64,000 nt of DNA, taken from NCBI RefSeq assembly GCF_009017495.1, contig NZ_CP044990.1, positions 2,983,001-3,047,000 of the forward strand, written 5' to 3'. Positions 27,443 to 37,352 of the stretch are shown piece after piece. The first letter of the stretch is position 1; every line of letters begins with the position of its first letter. The notes under the pieces are model-generated. The model made no database searches. It was not told where the DNA came from and worked only from the letters and a program-made list of their open reading frames with translations. The position numbers and the translations under genes were made by a program. Source of the DNA: Deinococcus sp. AJ005. GTDB lineage: Bacteria; Deinococcota; Deinococci; Deinococcales; Deinococcaceae.

Positions 27443-28201
27443 TCAGGCGAACTTCGGCTGCCGTCCCAGCGCCCGCAGGCAAATCATGCTGCTGATATAG
27501 ACGGCGGTGGTCAGGCCGAGGAGGGCCAACAGGACGACAAACGCAGCCTGCAGCCCCAGCTCTGGCGGTGACGGTGGCGCGCGGATCAATGCTGTACACC
27601 ACGCCGCCCCGGTCCTTGGCGGCTTTCAGGTAATGCATGATCGGCGGCAGGGTTACGGCGATATCCGCGCCCACCAGCAGGATCAGGTCACTGCCCGCCA
27701 TGTCCCCCAGCGGAAAGCCCGGCCCCCGGTCATAGTCCACCGTGCGGTTCAGCGCCGCCGAGGCCGAGGCCATGCAGTAGCGCCCGTTGTAGTCAATGTT
27801 GGGCGTCTTCAAGGCCAGCGGCGCGAATTTGCCCAGCAGATACGTCTTCTTGTTGGTCAGGCTACCGCTGCCGAAGACACCTACCGCCGCCGGATTGCTG
27901 TCCAGCAAAGGCGTCAGCGCGTCCCGCACGTAGGCCAACGCCTCGGCCCAGGACACGGGCACCAGTTGACCGTTCTTGCGGAGCAGCGGATCGGTCAGGC
28001 GTTCGGGGTGACGCAGATCGTTCAGGGCCGCCAGTCCCTTCTTACAGACCATGCCGCGCGCCACCGGGCATTCCCTGGTGGGCATCAGCTTCACAGCCAG
28101 CCCGTTTTCGACATGAACATCGAAGTTGCACTGCACTGCGCAGTGCGGACAGTGGTGCGGACGACGCGTGGGCCGGATGATGGAAGGGAGGGCGCAGTCA
28201 T
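27443..28201 (-). pseudogene. nasA: Broken assimilatory nitrate reductase (molybdopterin oxidoreductase) fused to a membrane-protein tail
   Basis: The natural start is ATG 28201 (MTAPSLPSSGPRVVRT), leaderless behind the promoter at 28209-28237. One base is then missing near 28155: the next frame over reads CPHCAVQCNFDVHVENG, the 4Fe-4S cluster region of nitrate reductase/formate dehydrogenase-type molybdoenzymes. The frame continues with ECPVARGMVCKKG and DRGGVVYSIDPRATVTA, then similarity stops near 27560. After that the neighbouring frame encodes a hydrophobic end, LLALLGLTTAVYISSMICLR, stopping at 27443. So more than half of the catalytic subunit is deleted and joined to the last helix of another membrane protein. 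Not functional. Confidence 0.75.
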
Positions 28202-28208
28202 GGGTCTG

Positions 28209-28237
28209 AGCCTGCAGGAGAGCTTGCGATCTGTCAA
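28209..28237 (-). promoter_or_regulatory. Promoter of the nasA remnant
   Basis: On the minus strand TTGACA (28232-28237) and CAGGCT (28209-28214) are 17 bp apart, and the -10 ends 7 nt before ATG 28201, the standard leaderless layout. The -10 has C where T is normal, which may be a further sign of decay. Confidence 0.6.
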
Positions 28238-28422
28238 GGATATATTTGACTAAACGGCGCTAATTTTGGATCATATTGCAGATTATATTTAGATTTTTTG
28301 CAATCTGTTTAAATATCTCTTGACAAATTGTATAAGATCGGTCCAAATGGGCAGCAGGTCTGGCCCCACGCCAGCCCGACTCCCCCGCCCCCAACCGTGG
28401 AGGACGTTTCAGGAGCCTTGCT
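28238..28422. promoter_or_regulatory. AT-rich control region between nasA and nirB
   Basis: The 28245-28345 stretch is the most AT-rich in the window. It contains CAGATT...AATCTG inverted half-sites (28279-28306 region), TTGACA (28320-28325) and TATAAG (28331-28336), too close together to be one promoter. Regulator sites for nitrate or nitrogen control are likely, but none can be named. The nirB leader of roughly 80 nt follows. Confidence 0.45.
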
Positions 28423-29797
28423 ATGCCTCAACCACACAACCAACCTTCAACTCTGCCCGCCTCAGCACACCCGCCCCCGTTACCGGGCGGCACTGCTCTG
28501 CCCGCCCACACCAACGCCCTGATCTGCTCATGCGAGAACTTGCGCGCCGACGCCGTATGCGCCACGATTGGGGATGGGGCGCGCGATATCAAGGCGCTGA
28601 AAAGTTGCACCGGGGCCGGGACAGGCTGCGGCGGCTGCGTGCCCAGCCTGCACGGCCTGCTGCAAAGCGAGTTGCAGCGGCTGGGTGAGACGGTCAGCAA
28701 CCACCTGTACGAACACTTTGCGTACTCGCGCCAGGAACTGTTTGATCTGATCCGGGGCAGGGGATACCGCGCCTGGGACGACGTGCTGGCCGCGCACGGC
28801 ACGGGTCTGGGCTGCGAGGTCTGCAAGCCCGCCGTGGGCAGCATCCTTGCCAGCCTGCACAACGAATACGTGCTGAAGCCGCAGCACGCCCCCCCTCAGG
28901 ACACCAACGACGCCTTTCTGGCCAACATCCAGAAGAACGGCACGTATTCGGTGATGCCGCGCGTGCCAGGCGGGGAAGTCACGGCAGACGGGCTGATCGC
29001 CATTGGCGAGGTGGCGCGCAGATACAGCCTGTACTGCAAGATCACGGGCGGGCAACGCATTGATCTGCTGGGCGCACAGCGCGACGACTTGCCCGCCATC
29101 TGGGCCGAGCTGATCGCGGCGGGCTTTGAGAGCGGTCACGCCTACGGCAAGAGCCTGCGGACAATCAAGAGTTGTATGGATTCAACGTGGTGCCGCTACG
29201 GCATGCAGGACAGCACCACGCTGGCGATCCGACTGGAACTGCGCTACCGGGGCCTTCGCAGCCCGCACAAGCTGAAAAGCGGCGTTTCCGGCTGCATCCG
29301 CGAGTGTGCCGAGGCCCGCAGCAAGGACTTCGGCATCATCGCCACCGAGGCGGGCTGGAACCTGTACGTGGGCGGCAACGGCGGCGTGACCCCCAAACAT
29401 GCCCTGCTGCTGGCCGAGGGACTGGATGAGCCAACGCTGACCCGCACGGTTGACCGCTACCTGATGTTCTATATCCGCACCGCAGACCGCCTCCAGCGCA
29501 CCAGCGCGTGGCTGGAAGGCGGCCTGGATTATCTGCGCGGGGCGATTGGACGACTCGCTGGGCCTGGGCGCCGATGTGGACGCTGCGATGGATCAGCACG
29601 CCCTCAGCTACGAGGACGAGTGGGCCGCCGCCCTGGCCGATCCCGCCACGCCCGCCCGGTTTCGCACCTTCGTGAATGCCGACACCCGCGACACCGGATT
29701 GCAGTGGGTGGAGGAACGCGGCCAGTTGCGCCCAGCGTTCGTCCATGAGATGACGCAAGGTCTGACGCCGCTGCCGATGGCGGGCGGGGACGACTAG
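28423..29797 (+). pseudogene. nirB: Nitrite reductase catalytic subunit (NirB-like), frameshifted, lacking the FAD/NADH domain
   Basis: The protein begins (ATG 28423, SD AGGAG 7 nt upstream) with a BFD-type 2Fe-2S region (CSCENL ... CTGAGTGCGGC, about residues 30-68), followed by the ferredoxin-like half-domain (about 150-225) and the siroheme/4Fe-4S domain with CMDSTWC (about 250-256) and SGCIREC (about 287-293). Full-length NirB carries an N-terminal flavin/NADH module that is absent here. At about 29546 the frame breaks: after YLRGAI the expected continuation DDSLGLGADVDAAMDQHALS is one frame over, consistent with loss of two bases, and runs to 29797. The last 80 residues are therefore lost from the main product. 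Function is doubtful. Confidence 0.75.
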
Positions 29798-29862
29798 CAA
29801 ACAGCCTTCAGACCTCCAGCCCTTCAGCCTTTTTAACTCTCAGACCACTCCAAGGAGTTCCC

Positions 29863-30240
29863 ATAACCCTCAACCTCAACACCCATTCCACCCCTTCCCT
29901 TCCCTCCTGGCAGCGCGTGTGCGGACTGGCGGACATTCTGCCGGGCCTGGGCGTCTGCGCGCTGGTGGAGGGGCGGCAGATCGCCGTCTTTCATGTGGCC
30001 GGGCGGGTCTGCGCCGTGGGCAACCGCAATCCCTTCACCGGGGCGGACGTGATCTCGCGCGGGCTGACCGGGAGTTACCGCAGCGGAGATGCAGAGGAAC
30101 GGCCTAAGGTGGCCTCGCCGCTGCTGAAACACACCTTTGATCTGGCAACGGAGCAGGCGCTGGACCACGCGGACATGACCCTGCCCACCTACTCTGCGCG
30201 GGTTGAGGGAGGTGAGGTATGGATTGGTTTGGTGGACTGA
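29863..30240 (+). CDS. nirD: Nitrite reductase small subunit (NirD-like), apparent ATA start
   Basis: A 125-residue NirD-type Rieske-fold protein (WQRVCGLADILPGLGVCALVEGRQIAVFHV). The Cys/His ligands of true Rieske proteins are absent, as usual for NirD. AAGGAG (29852-29857) is followed after 5 nt by ATA ACC CTC AAC, in frame and in the right place for MTLNLNT; no ATG exists in frame. GTG 29917 would cut off the first strand and has no SD. Either the start codon was mutated from ATG to ATA or a rare ATA start is used. It overlaps the hemD-like gene by 22 nt. Confidence 0.7.
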   Translation: MTLNLNTHSTPSLPSWQRVCGLADILPGLGVCALVEGRQIAVFHVAGRVCAVGNRNPFTGADVISRGLTGSYRSGDAEERPKVASPLLKHTFDLATEQALDHADMTLPTYSARVEGGEVWIGLVD

Positions 30241-31055
30241 AGGTGCTGAGTCTGGAATCGCGCCGCGCCGAGGAAATGGGAACGCTCATCGGCAAGTACG
30301 GCGGCGTGCCCGTGGTGGCCCCCAGCATGCGTGAGCAGAAACTGGACCTGACCCGCGCGCTGGACGCCTTTGAGCGGGCGTTGGCCGCCGGGGACATTCA
30401 TGCGCTGGCCTGCATGACCGGCGTGGGCACCCGCATGTTCCTGCGCGAACTGGCCGCCCGTGACCCGCGCCATCTGGACACCTTGCGCGGCATTCAACTG
30501 GTGGCGCGCGGCAACAAACCTATGCAGGCGCTCAAGGAATTCGGTCTGCTGGGCGTGAATGTCGCCAAACCCCACACCTGGCACGAGGTTCAGGCCCACC
30601 TGCTGACCACGTTGGAAGCCGGGCAGCACGCGGTTCTGCTGGAATACGGCGAGGCCATGCCCGCCCCGATGCTACGCGAACTGTCTTTTGCGGGCCTGCG
30701 CGTGACCAGCCTGCCGGTCTACCGCTGCGCCTTTCCGCTGGACACTGGCCCACTGGACGCAGCGGTGCGCGACTGCATTCTGGGCGGCCCGGACGTGCTG
30801 CTGCTGTCCAGCGGCACCCAGGCCCTGCACTTCCTGAAATACGCTGAGGGGCTGGGGCTGCTCTCGCACGCCCGCGATGCGCTGAACCGTCTGATGATCG
30901 TCAGCATCGGCCCAGCGTGCAGCGAGGCCGCCGCCGATCTGGGCCTGCGAATCGACCTGGAAGCCAACCCCCACAAGATGGGGATTCTGGTGCGTCTGGC
31001 CGCCCAACACGCGCCGGGCATTATTGAGAAGCGGCGGCTTTTGCGGGCAGGTTAG
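30219..31055 (+). CDS. Uroporphyrinogen-III synthase (HemD-like), siroheme branch
   Basis: A 278-residue protein of the HemD fold (LKVLSLESRRAEEMGTLIGK at the start, DVLLLSSGTQALHFLKYAE around residue 190, VSIGPACSEAAADLGLRID around 228). It cyclises hydroxymethylbilane to uroporphyrinogen III, precursor of siroheme used by nitrite reductase. Placement inside nirBD suggests a dedicated copy. Unlike its neighbours it appears intact. Confidence 0.8.
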   Translation: MDWFGGLKVLSLESRRAEEMGTLIGKYGGVPVVAPSMREQKLDLTRALDAFERALAAGDIHALACMTGVGTRMFLRELAARDPRHLDTLRGIQLVARGNKPMQALKEFGLLGVNVAKPHTWHEVQAHLLTTLEAGQHAVLLEYGEAMPAPMLRELSFAGLRVTSLPVYRCAFPLDTGPLDAAVRDCILGGPDVLLLSSGTQALHFLKYAEGLGLLSHARDALNRLMIVSIGPACSEAAADLGLRIDLEANPHKMGILVRLAAQHAPGIIEKRRLLRAG

Positions 31056-31122
31056 GGAACTCAACCCCCATCCCTCAATACAGCGGGAGAATGCCGTGCC
31101 AGAAGCGCAAGAGGGATTTTCC

Positions 31123-31950
<828 letters not shown>

Positions 31951-32066
31951 GGCTTCAGGGTAAAGCGTGGCCCAGACCAAAGGGGCGGGGATGAAGGCGG
32001 GTTCAAGGCGGAAGGCAAAAGAAGAGGCGCGGAACACCGTCCACGCCTCTCTTTCCAGTGAACCTG

Positions 32067-32504
32067 TCAGTACAGGCGCGGATGCCGATTCAGGTTGGTC
32101 CAGAACGCCTGGATGGTGTGCATCGCCTCGCTGAACTGGGCAAAATCCAGTGGCTTGATCACGTAGGCGCTTGCGCCGTGCGCGTAGGCGTCACGGATAT
32201 CGCGGTCCTCACCGCTGGTGGTCAGCATCACCACCGGGATATCGCGCAGGTCCCCATCGGCGCGCACGGCGTCCAGTACGCCCAGACCGTCCATCTGCGG
32301 CATTTTCAGGTCCAGCAGGATCAGGTCCGGCAGGGGCCGCCCACACTTGACCGCGCAGCGCAGCAGCCGGAGCGCTTCCTGACCGCCCCCGGCCACCACG
32401 ACTTCAGGCATGGACTCGCCCACCTTCTCGCCGCCGATGGCGGACAGGGCCAGTTCCAGATCATTGGGGTTGTCGTCTACGAGCAGAATTCGGTGGGTGA
32501 TCAC
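32067..32504 (-). CDS. Single-domain response regulator
   Basis: A 145-residue CheY-like receiver of the Rcp1 type with no output domain. The acidic pair is DD (residues 10-11), the phospho-acceptor Asp is in LILLDLKMPQMDG (about 65), the switch Thr in VVMLTTS, and the Lys in YVIKPLD (about 118). It should relay phosphate from a phytochrome-like or hybrid histidine kinase; none is adjacent. GTG 32504 has a GGAG about 8 nt upstream. Confidence 0.92.
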   Translation of the reverse strand: MITHRILLVDDNPNDLELALSAIGGEKVGESMPEVVVAGGGQEALRLLRCAVKCGRPLPDLILLDLKMPQMDGLGVLDAVRADGDLRDIPVVMLTTSGEDRDIRDAYAHGASAYVIKPLDFAQFSEAMHTIQAFWTNLNRHPRLY

Positions 32505-32898
32505 GGCATTCTCCAGTCAGGCATGGCCGGAAGACCGCCCTTTAAAAAAGAGGTCGATCAGAGGTGACTGGCTTGGCCTGGGGAAGCCACCAGATGACCC
32601 GAGTTTAGCATAAAGAATGAAGGGAACTTAAAGGTTGGATGGCATTGTGAGATAGTGTGCAGTAGACAAATACTGTGTGCATAAGGCCACAATGTGGACT
32701 TTTTAGTACAGAGCGACTCTCATCTTTACGATAGTAAATGGGTTTTTCGGGCAGCATAGGAAAAGGCTAAATCTGGATTCCAGAAAGCACGCAGACGCCC
32801 TTCAACGAGGGCCTGGGCTGAAGCATCGAAATGAAACAGCCCTGCCCCGGTCAACGCCTGCACCATCCCACACCCGGCCCTCGCGTAAACTTCTGGGC
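32505..32898. other. Non-coding stretch between divergent regulator and hisF
   Basis: No coding frame is credible. The 32600-32770 part is AT-rich and contains CAGTA (32661-32665 region) and TACTG around ACAAA, flanked on both sides by GTGTGC-like blocks, an operator-like imperfect palindrome. The hisF -10 TAAACT is at 32886-32891. Confidence 0.45.
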
Positions 32899-33710
<812 letters not shown>

Positions 33711-33714
<4 letters not shown>

Positions 33715-34382
33715 GCGGGGCACCATTGCCGGACCTCTCGGCCCTGAAATTCGGCGCAGATGGGCTGATTCCGGTGGTCACGCAGGACGCACGCACGGGG
33801 GCGGTGCTGATGCAGGCCTATGCGGACCGGGACGCGCTGGAACGGACCCTGACCACCCGCGAGGCCACCTATTACAGCCGTTCACGCGGCGAACAGTGGA
33901 TCAAGGGGAAAACCAGCGGGCACACCCAGCGCATCGTGGGCGTGTCTGTGGACTGCGACGGCGACAGCGTGCTGTACCGCGTGGAGCAGACCGGGGCCGC
34001 CTGCCACACCGGGGAATACTCCTGCTTTTACACGCCGCTGCTGGAGGAACAGACATCCACAACTGGTCTGGACGGCACGCTGGAACGCGTGTACGCCACC
34101 ATCACCGAACGCCTCGCCACGCTGCCGGAGGGCAGTTATGTGGCGCGCCTGCACGCCGGGGGTTTGGACCGGGTGCTGAAGAAAATCAGCGAGGAAAGCG
34201 GCGAGGTGCTGCTGGCCGCCAAGAACAATGACCGCGCCGAACTGGCAACGGAGGTGGCCGATCTGCTGTTCCACACCCTGTTCGCGATGGCCGAGGTGGG
34301 CGTCTCGCCGGGGGACGTGGCCGCCGTCTTGCAGATGCGCGAGGGAAAAAGTGGTTTGAAGGGGCCAAAAGAAGCGGGTTGA
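33711..34382 (+). CDS. hisIE: Bifunctional phosphoribosyl-AMP cyclohydrolase / phosphoribosyl-ATP pyrophosphohydrolase
   Basis: A 223-residue fusion. The N-terminal HisI domain (about 1-110) has [21 protein letters not shown] and SCFY, carrying the Zn and Mg ligands; the C-terminal HisE domain (about 120-210) has the [13 protein letters not shown] and [12 protein letters not shown] helices with acidic metal ligands. It performs steps 2 and 3 of histidine synthesis. Start ATG 33711 overlaps the hisF stop, so the two are translationally coupled. Confidence 0.94.
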
Positions 34383-34551
34383 CCAAACCACCAACCTCTG
34401 ATGAGGCGGGCCTAAAGATTGGGCCAAGACCGGGAGGTGATCCACCTGACCAGATCCTGCTTATCCCTGTCTGAAGCCCCCGTCCCGACGCTGTGCCACA
34501 TGTTCGTCCAGATCATGTGGGACTTTTTCTATCTCTTTTGGAGGATTTACC

Positions 34552-35454
34552 ATGAAGAAAATGATTGCTCTGGCCGCCGTTTCCGCCCTTCTGCTCAGCG
34601 CCTGTAGCCAGGGACCGGTTGGTCCGGCGGGTCCTGCTGGCCCGGCGGGACCCACTGGCCCAACTGGACCGTCTGGCCCCACCGGCCCTGCGGGTTCGGA
34701 CGCACCCCTGGGCCGCACCGCGTATGGCCTGGATGCTGGCGGCAAGCTGGCCTCCTTCGGGCTGGACAACCCCGCCACGAGCTACAAGACCCTGACCCTG
34801 ACCGGCCTGGGCGCAGGGCAGACGCTGGTGGACCTGGATTTCTGGAACAAGGACGGAGCGCTATACACCATGTCCAACACGGGCGCGCTGTACCGCGTCA
34901 ACACGGCGACTGGCGCACTGACCCTGGACACCCCCAGCATCGTGGGAACCCCCGCCGCCATCGACTTCAACCCGGCGGCCTTCCGCCTGCGCGTGTTCAA
35001 CACCACCGACGACAACTTCCGCCTGACCCCCTCCACGGGCGAGAGTCCCAATCTGCTGACCTCTGACGGCAAGCTGGCCTACGTTGCTGGCGACGTCAAC
35101 GCAGGCAAAAACCCCAATCTGGTGGCAGCGGCCTACACCAACTCGGTGAACGGCCAGAGGCCCGACGCCACCGCAACTGCGCTGTACAGCATGGATGCCG
35201 ACACCGATCAGCTCGTGCTGCATACGGTTGGTGCGGCGTTCAGCACCCTGAACACCGTCGGCAAGCTGGGCTTCGACGCCGTGGCCGGAGCCACCGGTTT
35301 CGACATTGCAGGACTCACCGAAGCCTACGCCACGGTGAATGTCGGCAACACGGTCACGCTGTACACCGTCAACCTGACCAGCGGCGCGGCCACCGTCAAG
35401 ACCACTTTCCCCGGCACCATCAAGAATCTGGCCGTGACCCTGCCCACCAACTAA
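34552..35454 (+). CDS. DUF4394 lipoprotein with collagen-like tract
   Basis: A 300-residue lipoprotein. The signal ends in the lipobox LLSAC (Cys 18). Directly after it come about nine Gly-Pro-X triplets (residues 21-47, GPVGPAGPAGPAGPTGPTGP and on), then a DUF4394 beta-propeller-like domain (about 55-300; YGLDAGGKLASFGLDNPATS, DFNPAAFRLRVFNTTDDNFR). The collagen-like tract probably acts as a stalk lifting the domain off the membrane. GGAG-type SD precedes ATG. A low-complexity DNA tract underlies the repeats. Confidence 0.85.
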   Translation: MKKMIALAAVSALLLSACSQGPVGPAGPAGPAGPTGPTGPSGPTGPAGSDAPLGRTAYGLDAGGKLASFGLDNPATSYKTLTLTGLGAGQTLVDLDFWNKDGALYTMSNTGALYRVNTATGALTLDTPSIVGTPAAIDFNPAAFRLRVFNTTDDNFRLTPSTGESPNLLTSDGKLAYVAGDVNAGKNPNLVAAAYTNSVNGQRPDATATALYSMDADTDQLVLHTVGAAFSTLNTVGKLGFDAVAGATGFDIAGLTEAYATVNVGNTVTLYTVNLTSGAATVKTTFPGTIKNLAVTLPTN

Positions 35455-35493
35455 ACTTCCAGTCGGGCGGGCAGGCTGAATTGAACGTGAACA

Positions 35494-35530
35494 CAGGACA
35501 GGTCATGGCTGAAAAGCGTGGCCTGTCCTG
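35494..35530 (+). terminator. Possible terminator or mRNA 3' hairpin
   Basis: Arms CAGGACAGG (35494-35502) and CCTGTCCTG (35522-35530) with a 19-nt loop, 40 nt after the DUF4394 stop. The following T-run is weak. A better U-tract hairpin lies at 35651-35676. Confidence 0.5.
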
Positions 35531-35650
35531 CTTCGCATTTCTGCTGGCGCCTGCACCATGAAAAACTGCGCCATGAAAAGAAGATGAAGCCCCGACATGA
35601 TCCAAAGCCGCCGCCGCTGCATATGGCTGTTCAGGAGCGCGTGTCCACCT

Positions 35651-35676
35651 GGGGAGGCATGCGTTCCCCTTTTTTT
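35651..35676 (+). terminator. Intrinsic terminator upstream of the folate gene
   Basis: Arms GGGGA (35651-35655) and TCCCC (35665-35669) with a 9-nt loop are followed by TTTTTTT. It would end any read-through from the DUF4394 gene or a small untranslated transcript from 35540-35650, where no gene is evident. Confidence 0.6.
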
Positions 35677-35724
35677 GGCTCTGGTCCGCCGCGAGCTTAA
35701 AATAAATCCATCTTGTCTGCGTTG

Positions 35725-36261
35725 ATGCCTTCCAACAAAGCCGGGTGGCGCACCTGGGCGCGTGAGGAGCGGCAGGCACTCCCAAATCATTCGGCAGCGG
35801 TCACCGCCCACCTCGGCGCATTTCTGCGGCAGACGGGCGCGCGGCGGGTGCTGGCTTACCGCGCCCTGCCCGGTGAACTAGACGTGTCCGCGCTGGCCCA
35901 AGGGTTCGAGCTGCTGGCCTCACGCGCCCGCTTTAAGCCCACGCCGCGCCTGACGCTGCACCCCTGGGACACCGCCACCGAGATGAGCCGCTTCGGGGCC
36001 TTGCAGCCGCCCGCCAACGCGCCCGAAGTCCCTCTGAGCGATGTGGACGCCATTTTGCTTCCTGGCCTTGCCTTCGACATACAGGGTGTCCGACTGGGGT
36101 ACGGCGGCGGGTTCTATGACCGTCTCCTTCCTGGTTTCGGTGGCCTGACCGTGGGCGTTATTCAGCGCGCCCTGATTGTCCCCCGCCTGCCTGCCGATGC
36201 CCACGACTGCCCGGTGGCGTGGCTGGCAACAGAGGACGGACTGGAGCGCACGCGGTGCTAG
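35725..36261 (+). CDS. 5-formyltetrahydrofolate cyclo-ligase
   Basis: A 178-residue enzyme turning 5-formyl-THF into 5,10-methenyl-THF with ATP. The family signature [24 protein letters not shown] is at about residues 112-135, and N-terminal [13 protein letters not shown] holds the basic ATP-binding residues. ATG 35725 (MPSNKAGW) is used; TTG 35713 is possible. It converges with the GNAT gene. Confidence 0.9.
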   Translation: MPSNKAGWRTWAREERQALPNHSAAVTAHLGAFLRQTGARRVLAYRALPGELDVSALAQGFELLASRARFKPTPRLTLHPWDTATEMSRFGALQPPANAPEVPLSDVDAILLPGLAFDIQGVRLGYGGGFYDRLLPGFGGLTVGVIQRALIVPRLPADAHDCPVAWLATEDGLERTRC

Positions 36262-36268
36262 CCGCCTT

Positions 36269-36757
36269 TCACGAACCGCGCTGCGGGTGAGGCAGACGGT
36301 CTGCCGGGTTTCCAAAGTCGATCTCGAAGAACAGGAAGCCCTCCTGTCCGGCGTCGTCGGGGCGGTAGCCCATGCGGACGTAGGCGGGGCCAGCCTCGTG
36401 GGTGTTGGCATACCAGAAGACGTGACGTAGGGGCCGCGCCCGCGCCCAGTCCTCCACGGCACGCATCAATAGACGGGCCACGCCGCGCCGCCGCCATGCC
36501 GGAGCGGTGTACAGGTCCTCAAGCTTGGCCGTGCGGTGCGACTGGCCGGAACGCAGGTGCGGGCCATAATCGTGCAGCAGGGCGTAACCGATCACCTCTC
36601 CGCCGTCCGTCTCGGCCACCAGCAGGGGCCGCAGCGGATCGCCGCAAAACGAGGGAAAACGGGCTTCCAGCGCCACCTCATCCTCCACGAAGCCCATGTC
36701 CACCAGCATGGGTTTCAGGGCTGGGAAGTCGGCGGGGACGGCGGGGCGCACATGCAT
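36269..36757 (-). CDS. GNAT family N-acetyltransferase
   Basis: A 162-residue acetyltransferase. Motif A is KLEDLYTAPAWRRRGVARLLM (about residues 78-98), with R/QxxGxA as RRRGVA. Near the end, FWYANTHEAGPAYVRMGYRPD is typical of the GNAT C-terminal. Substrate unknown. ATG 36757 (MHVRPAVPADFP) is preferred to TTG 36799. Confidence 0.83.
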   Translation of the reverse strand: MHVRPAVPADFPALKPMLVDMGFVEDEVALEARFPSFCGDPLRPLLVAETDGGEVIGYALLHDYGPHLRSGQSHRTAKLEDLYTAPAWRRRGVARLLMRAVEDWARARPLRHVFWYANTHEAGPAYVRMGYRPDDAGQEGFLFFEIDFGNPADRLPHPQRGS

Positions 36758-36841
36758 GGCCGTAGCTTGACGTGCGGTGGCCTGGGGCGCGTCGGTCAAC
36801 TAGCTTACCGGAAGGGACGGGCTTATTGCAAAGTGGCGCGC

Positions 36842-37234
36842 TCAGCGCAGGCGGCTGGGCTGGCACCCACTGCTGTTGCATTCGCGCAGGCGGTCATTCA
36901 GGAAATTCAGGCGCTCGGTGGTGGTGTCCACGGCACAGCCGGTATACACCACGTCGCCCCGACTGGCGTCGTACTCCACACAGTCACGGTCTCGACGGAC
37001 CAGCCATGCCCGCTGGGTTTCGCGCAGCCGTCCCTGCGCCGCCGGGGCCAGTTTCTTCAGCAACAGCGTGTAGGCCACGTTCAGATCGGCGTCGGCCCGC
37101 GTCAGCACCTTCATCTGACAGTAGACCTGATCGAAGGAGCCATTCGGGCGGTCACAGTTGTTCTGAGCGCCCGCCTGGGATGTCAGGGCCAGCGCAGTGC
37201 CGAGAAAGAGCGCGACTTTCAGGATGGGTTGCAT
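36842..37234 (-). CDS. Secreted LprI/DUF1311 family protein
   Basis: A 130-residue exported protein. Signal peptide MQPILKVALFLGTALALTSQ ending AGA; then a small domain with six Cys (NNCDRPNGSFDQVYCQ, RDCVEYDA, YTGCAVDTT, LRECNSSGC) that matches DUF1311, the lysozyme-inhibitor LprI-like fold with disulphides. A role at the cell surface is likely. GGAGG lies 6 nt before ATG 37234, so the longer frame is rejected. Divergent from the metallophosphoesterase gene. Confidence 0.83.
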   Translation of the reverse strand: MQPILKVALFLGTALALTSQAGAQNNCDRPNGSFDQVYCQMKVLTRADADLNVAYTLLLKKLAPAAQGRLRETQRAWLVRRDRDCVEYDASRGDVVYTGCAVDTTTERLNFLNDRLRECNSSGCQPSRLR

Positions 37235-37352
37235 GGGAACCTCCAGCCCAAGCGTACCGCAAGGGGTGAGGCAAACCCACCTCTTGAAACTTTGACGCCA
37301 CACCGTAACGCCGCGCCCGCCCACACGCATCCGCCATCTGTAGCATGCGGGC

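Noticed and set aside
28320..28336. TTGACA...TATAAG as one promoter for nirB
   Set aside because: The gap between the two boxes is only 5 bp, far too short for one sigma-70-type promoter.
29917..30240. GTG 29917 as start of nirD
   Set aside because: It lacks a ribosome binding site and would remove the first conserved strand (WQRVCG), while the ATA at 29863 is correctly placed after AAGGAG.
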